From positions 17,179,134 through 17,243,133 of the forward strand of contig CM033401.1 of NCBI GenBank assembly GCA_019426215.1: 64,000 nucleotides of DNA, read 5' to 3'. Origin of the DNA: Buddleja alternifolia (Eukaryota; Streptophyta; Magnoliopsida; Lamiales; Scrophulariaceae). Positions 60,461 through 64,000 of the stretch are shown piece after piece; positions within the stretch are counted from its first letter, which is position 1, and each line of letters starts with the position of its first letter. Made by a program: the position numbers and the translations under genes. The notes under the pieces are model-generated. The model did not search any database, was not told the DNA's origin, and saw only the letters and a list, made by a program, of their open reading frames with translations.

Positions 60461-63400
60461 ATGGCCCCACGTAAATCTTCAAAATCTGCTGCTGCTCCTT
60501 CTTCACCAAAACCCAAGAATGAAGTTCATGTTAATCCTGGTTTTCTGGTTGATTGGGATTATTTCCACTCCCAACAGCACTTCCCTGTTCGCAGTATCCT
60601 TCTTTCTTTTGAAGAACAGTATTTGAAGCCTCTCATGACCAGTCACTATCAATTTCATTATGTGGCTCTCAAAGAATTTTATGAGAATGTCCAACTTTTC
60701 GATGAGGGTCTTTCTATCAGATACCTATTCTTTGAATTTCCAGACAAAGCTTTCACCCTCTCTTCAAATCTCATTGCCGACTTTTTCCAACTTCCAAATG
60801 AAGGGATTTTACCCTGTTGTTTGGGAACTCATGAGATTGAAGACAGACTCCTTCTACTCGCACAACTTCAAGAAGAAAGAGTTGAAGACGAAGTAGAAGA
60901 TCATAGCGGACATCTGCGCTAAGGTCCTTGAGTGTAGAGTCGGTTCGTTTGATAAAATCAGTCATCTACAGTTTCAGATAATGGTCGCCATAGCAAAGAA
61001 CTATCAAATTAATTGGCCAATGTTTATTTTCGAAAGGATAGCATCCATGTTAGGGAAGAAGCCTCTCTCTAAACCCTATGGTTTGCTTTTAAATTACATT
61101 TTATATCACAGCGGTCATATTCTAAGCGCTGGAACTGCCGTTCCTAAAGAAAAGTTTTTGGGTAAGAAGATGATCTCTACTCTTCTCAACCCTCCTGCGG
61201 TTGGTGGCGCTGCGTTGCCAAAATAAGAACGTGCTTGACGCCAGGAAGAGAAGTTGAGCAAGAAGCAGAAAGAGGAAGCGCTTCAAAGCATAGCTGCAGC
61301 TAAGTTTCATGAGGATTTTCCAGAGTTGGCTTCTCCCGCCGAAGAGCCCCCAGCCGATGCTTTGGGCTTAACCGTGAAGAAATTGAAGAAGGCTCATCAA
61401 GCGCCTTCTAATAAGTCTAAGCAAAAGAAGGAGTCCTCCTCTCCTCCTTCGCCCGTGCATTTCCAGAAGAAAGCTGAGGAAGAAGAACAAACAGAAGCTC
61501 TTAAGCGCCAAAAAATAGCTGGATCTATCCCAGCTGCTACTGAGGTAATTTACGTTACCAGCGCTCGTGAAATATTTGTTTCTTTAACAAACCAAAAGAT
61601 TCGCACTCCAATGGCTAGAAAATTATCTGACTCTCGTGGTATCCCGCAGTCAAGCGCCCCCGCAAGCACTCCTGCAGAGCCAAGTGCAGAATCTTCCCGA
61701 GCACTAGACGCTCATCAAGAACTATCATCCGCTAAAGTTGATGTGCAAAAAGAGCCTGAGGCTAGTGAACCACAAGTTCATCCTCTGGAGCCAATTGCTG
61801 AGACTAGCGCTCAGGGTAAGAAATATCTTCTACCAGGGCCCTCTCTCGACTTTCTACCTTCTGTAGAAAATTTAGTTCTTAAGGTTTGTTTTGTTCTTTC
61901 AGCTCCTTTAGAAGTCGATACTGAAGTAGACGCTTCTACCAGTGTTCCCGAGAGCACGCCAATGAAGTTTGACGTTGACTTTTCCACTATTGTAGCAATC
62001 ACTCAGGAAGTTGCTACAGCCATTGATGATGATCTCCCATACACTGTGGGTAAATCAGCCGCTAGGCATTGGGTGGTGCTAGACAAGGATATAGACCACG
62101 CCGCTCTCGCTCCTCCGACTTTACTCATTAAAGACTTTGTTCTGCGTGAGGATTATGAAGAACGCTATGTATATGCTGAATATTGTATTCAAGAGGCCAT
62201 TGAGTATGACGCCCGGTTCTCTCGGATTATGTTTGATCAAGAATTGACAGATGCTCTGAAAGAAGAGCTTATCCGAATTGCCTTCGAGGATCCAGCGCCT
62301 CTCCCAAAAAAGTTAAAGAAGACTAAAACGTCTAAGTCTTCTAAGTCCAAGTCTTCTTCAAGTACTGCAGAAGAGGAAGTCCCTAAAAAGACTTTGGCTG
62401 ATCAACTTGCTGAGATTGCCACCTCTAAGCCAAAGAAAAAGAAAGTTCCTAAGCCAGTTCAAAGGACTTTGGCCGAGATTGATTCTGCATACTTCAGAGT
62501 TCATCTGCACAGTGAGCCAAAAGCTAGGCCACCGAGGAATGAGATGCTCAATTTCTATGATAATTATTCTCCAATTTCTCTGAGTCCAAGTGAGGAGACG
62601 CTTGACAAGCTAGGCTATTCTCATTTCCATGAGAGAGTCGCTCATTACTCCAACCTTGAGACTGCGCAGCCTCTCCGTTTGTGGAAAACTAAAGGAATCG
62701 CCAATCCTGGTAAACCAGCGGATCTCAAATAGATGATCTCTTGTGAAGCGCAGCGTAACTTTGAACGAGTTTGGCATGGAGATTACAGCGCATATCTCCA
62801 GTGTTTCCTTTCCTTGAAGAGCATTCAGGATCGCGGCATAAGAGCTATCCTAGCTGCCGGATCTGAGTGGCTACTTAAAGAAGCAGAATGGGTTGAAGTT
62901 TATGCCTCTAAGCGCCATATAATTGAAGAAATGGTTTCCAACCCACTACTTTTCAATCAAGCAATTCATGATAAACACAAACAGTTTGCCCGTTATTATC
63001 TTGATTCCAGGATTTAGCGACTCGGACCAACTCAATCTTTGCCATCTATTCATCGTCCGGTTGAGGAATCTCTTCGCCAAGCGCTTGCTGAACTCAGTCA
63101 ATCCAATCTTGCTCCCAACAGTAGTAGAGCTCCAAGTGGCGATTCTTCAAGCGCCAGTGTGGAAGTCGACAATGAACAGCGTTTTGAGTTTCTTTTCAAT
63201 CGCATGAAACTCAGAGACCCTATGCAAGTCTTCAACCACATCTTTACGAAAAATGTTGTAATAACAAATAGGGCGAGCGTCAATGAGTTCTCCAGATTTA
63301 TCTTTCTGGAATCTTATCCCCAGGAGCTAAGGGTTCATTACCAGTGGGTAATTGATTTGTTAGAAGGGCACTGCAGCCCAGCGTTTGCTCAAGCTGAACT

Positions 63401-64000
63401 GCCATACTTAGAAGATTATTGCAAGCATTACATCTCAAATCTTCAAGTATTTCCACAAGATAGGCTATTGTACTTCAGCAAGGAGCAAATCGAGGACTCT
63501 CTTTTCTTCATTCCAGGGTCCAGCGCCAGGTTAACTCCAGTACACCCTATAAATGCAATCGGTCCTATGTGGGTAGCTGCTTGAGAAAGTCCCCTCTCAA
63601 TATTCAAGCAAGAACTCTTCAAGCTATCAATCATTTCAGAAAACATTCCATAGACCCAGATAATGCCGTCAACAGGGATGACTCCTGCAGAGATCATTCC
63701 AGTTTCTCCAACTCTTTTGTCGTTGCAGTGGCTTTCAAATTTTTTCCATATCTATTCTTCAGCATCGCGACTTTCAAATTCTGCTTTTGAGTTTCAAGAT
63801 GTTCGTGTTCCTTTTGTCCGTCAAGCGCCATCTGATGATGACATGGAGATAATTTTTCAAGAAGAAGCCCCTGCTAGCGCCCCTGCTCCAGTTATTGTTG
63901 AATATCTTCTAGCGCTGAGGCCAACGGAGATGATGCCATCATGGACATTGCAGAAGTCCATGCTCCAGATGTTGCTCTTCAAGAATAGGAACCAGTTGAT
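60461..64000 (+). pseudogene. Long third ORF of element C (continues off-window)
   Basis: ATG at 60461 (MAPRKSSKS). The first 153 codons (FLVDWDYFH, ALKEFYENV) resemble the N-terminal part of the plant 'putative transposon protein' family; a shift near 60900 moves to a frame that stays open through 61254-62732 (492 residues), with stops at 62730 and 63015, and again 63039-63584. The middle is Ser/Lys/Glu-rich with KKTK and KSSKSKSS runs; PLRLWKTKG, NEMLNFYD and PYLEDYCKHY lie in the C-terminal half. Same order as 2948-7004. No membrane segment noted. Confidence 0.75.

Larger units (their letters stand above)
49197..64000 (+). mobile_element. Sirevirus-like copia element C (3' end off-window)
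   Basis: Shows a 5' LTR, primer site, gag, pol, spacer and third ORF in order. It carries hAT insertions at 50391 and 57018 and a solo LTR at 51996. It aligns with A from 55978 onward and with B from 49850 to 55690. Confidence 0.92.

Overview
This is a plant nuclear window, almost certainly from a eudicot. It is AT-rich and intron-containing, and is packed with nested retrotransposons (Ty1/copia of Sirevirus type with Met-tRNA primer sites, a gypsy-type block, an L1 LINE, a tRNA-derived SINE), a Helitron, hAT and Mutator-like miniature elements and microsatellites. The species cannot be fixed from sequence alone. I see no bacterial operon, CRISPR array, tRNA or rRNA gene.

Only two host-type genes are recognisable. 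The first is a split gene on the minus strand (22239 down to 14285): nine short exons with consistent GT-AG junctions encode a 231-residue DCN1-like protein (cullin-neddylation co-factor, DCUN1/PONY domain). Its second intron is about 5 kb and holds a tandem duplication, a scrambled block of inverted copies and a gypsy-type solo LTR with a target-site duplication. The second is an F-box-associated-domain gene at 30038-31201 that lacks a recognisable F-box.

Layout. 1-9186: 3' part of Sirevirus-like element A (pol, a very long third ORF, polypurine tract, 3' LTR carrying a Mutator-type MITE). 9187-13400: minisatellite, an antisense gypsy-type ('Transposase_28-like') remnant and microsatellites. 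14285-22239: the DCN1-like gene. 22440-23420: hAT-like fragment and AT-rich repeats. 23509-27030: truncated element B (LTR end, primer site, gag). 27052-28035: left arm of a roughly 1-kb inverted repeat. 28190-29989: SINE interrupted by a solo LTR. 30038-31201: F-box-associated gene. 32584-39094: full-length L1 LINE with a 16-bp target duplication. 40153-42085: non-autonomous TIR transposon. 43679-49196: right arm of the inverted repeat, containing a ~440-bp tandem array split by a Helitron that itself holds a hAT element. 49197-64000: element C, same family as A and B, with two hAT insertions, an LTR promoter duplication and a solo LTR of its own family in gag; it runs off the window.

The mobile elements interact mainly by nesting, and nine clean target-site or empty-site junctions allow the order of many insertions to be read. 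No pol copy is intact: A keeps one frame but has seven stops, C has lost the RT YVDD motif and the integrase catalytic Glu, and B is truncated. The most unusual features are the ~1,350-codon third ORF shared by A and C, the dense AGCG(C/T)(C/T) motif throughout this copia family, the 22-kb segment bounded by ~1-kb inverted arms with a tandem array in one arm, and the scrambled block in the DCN1-like intron.
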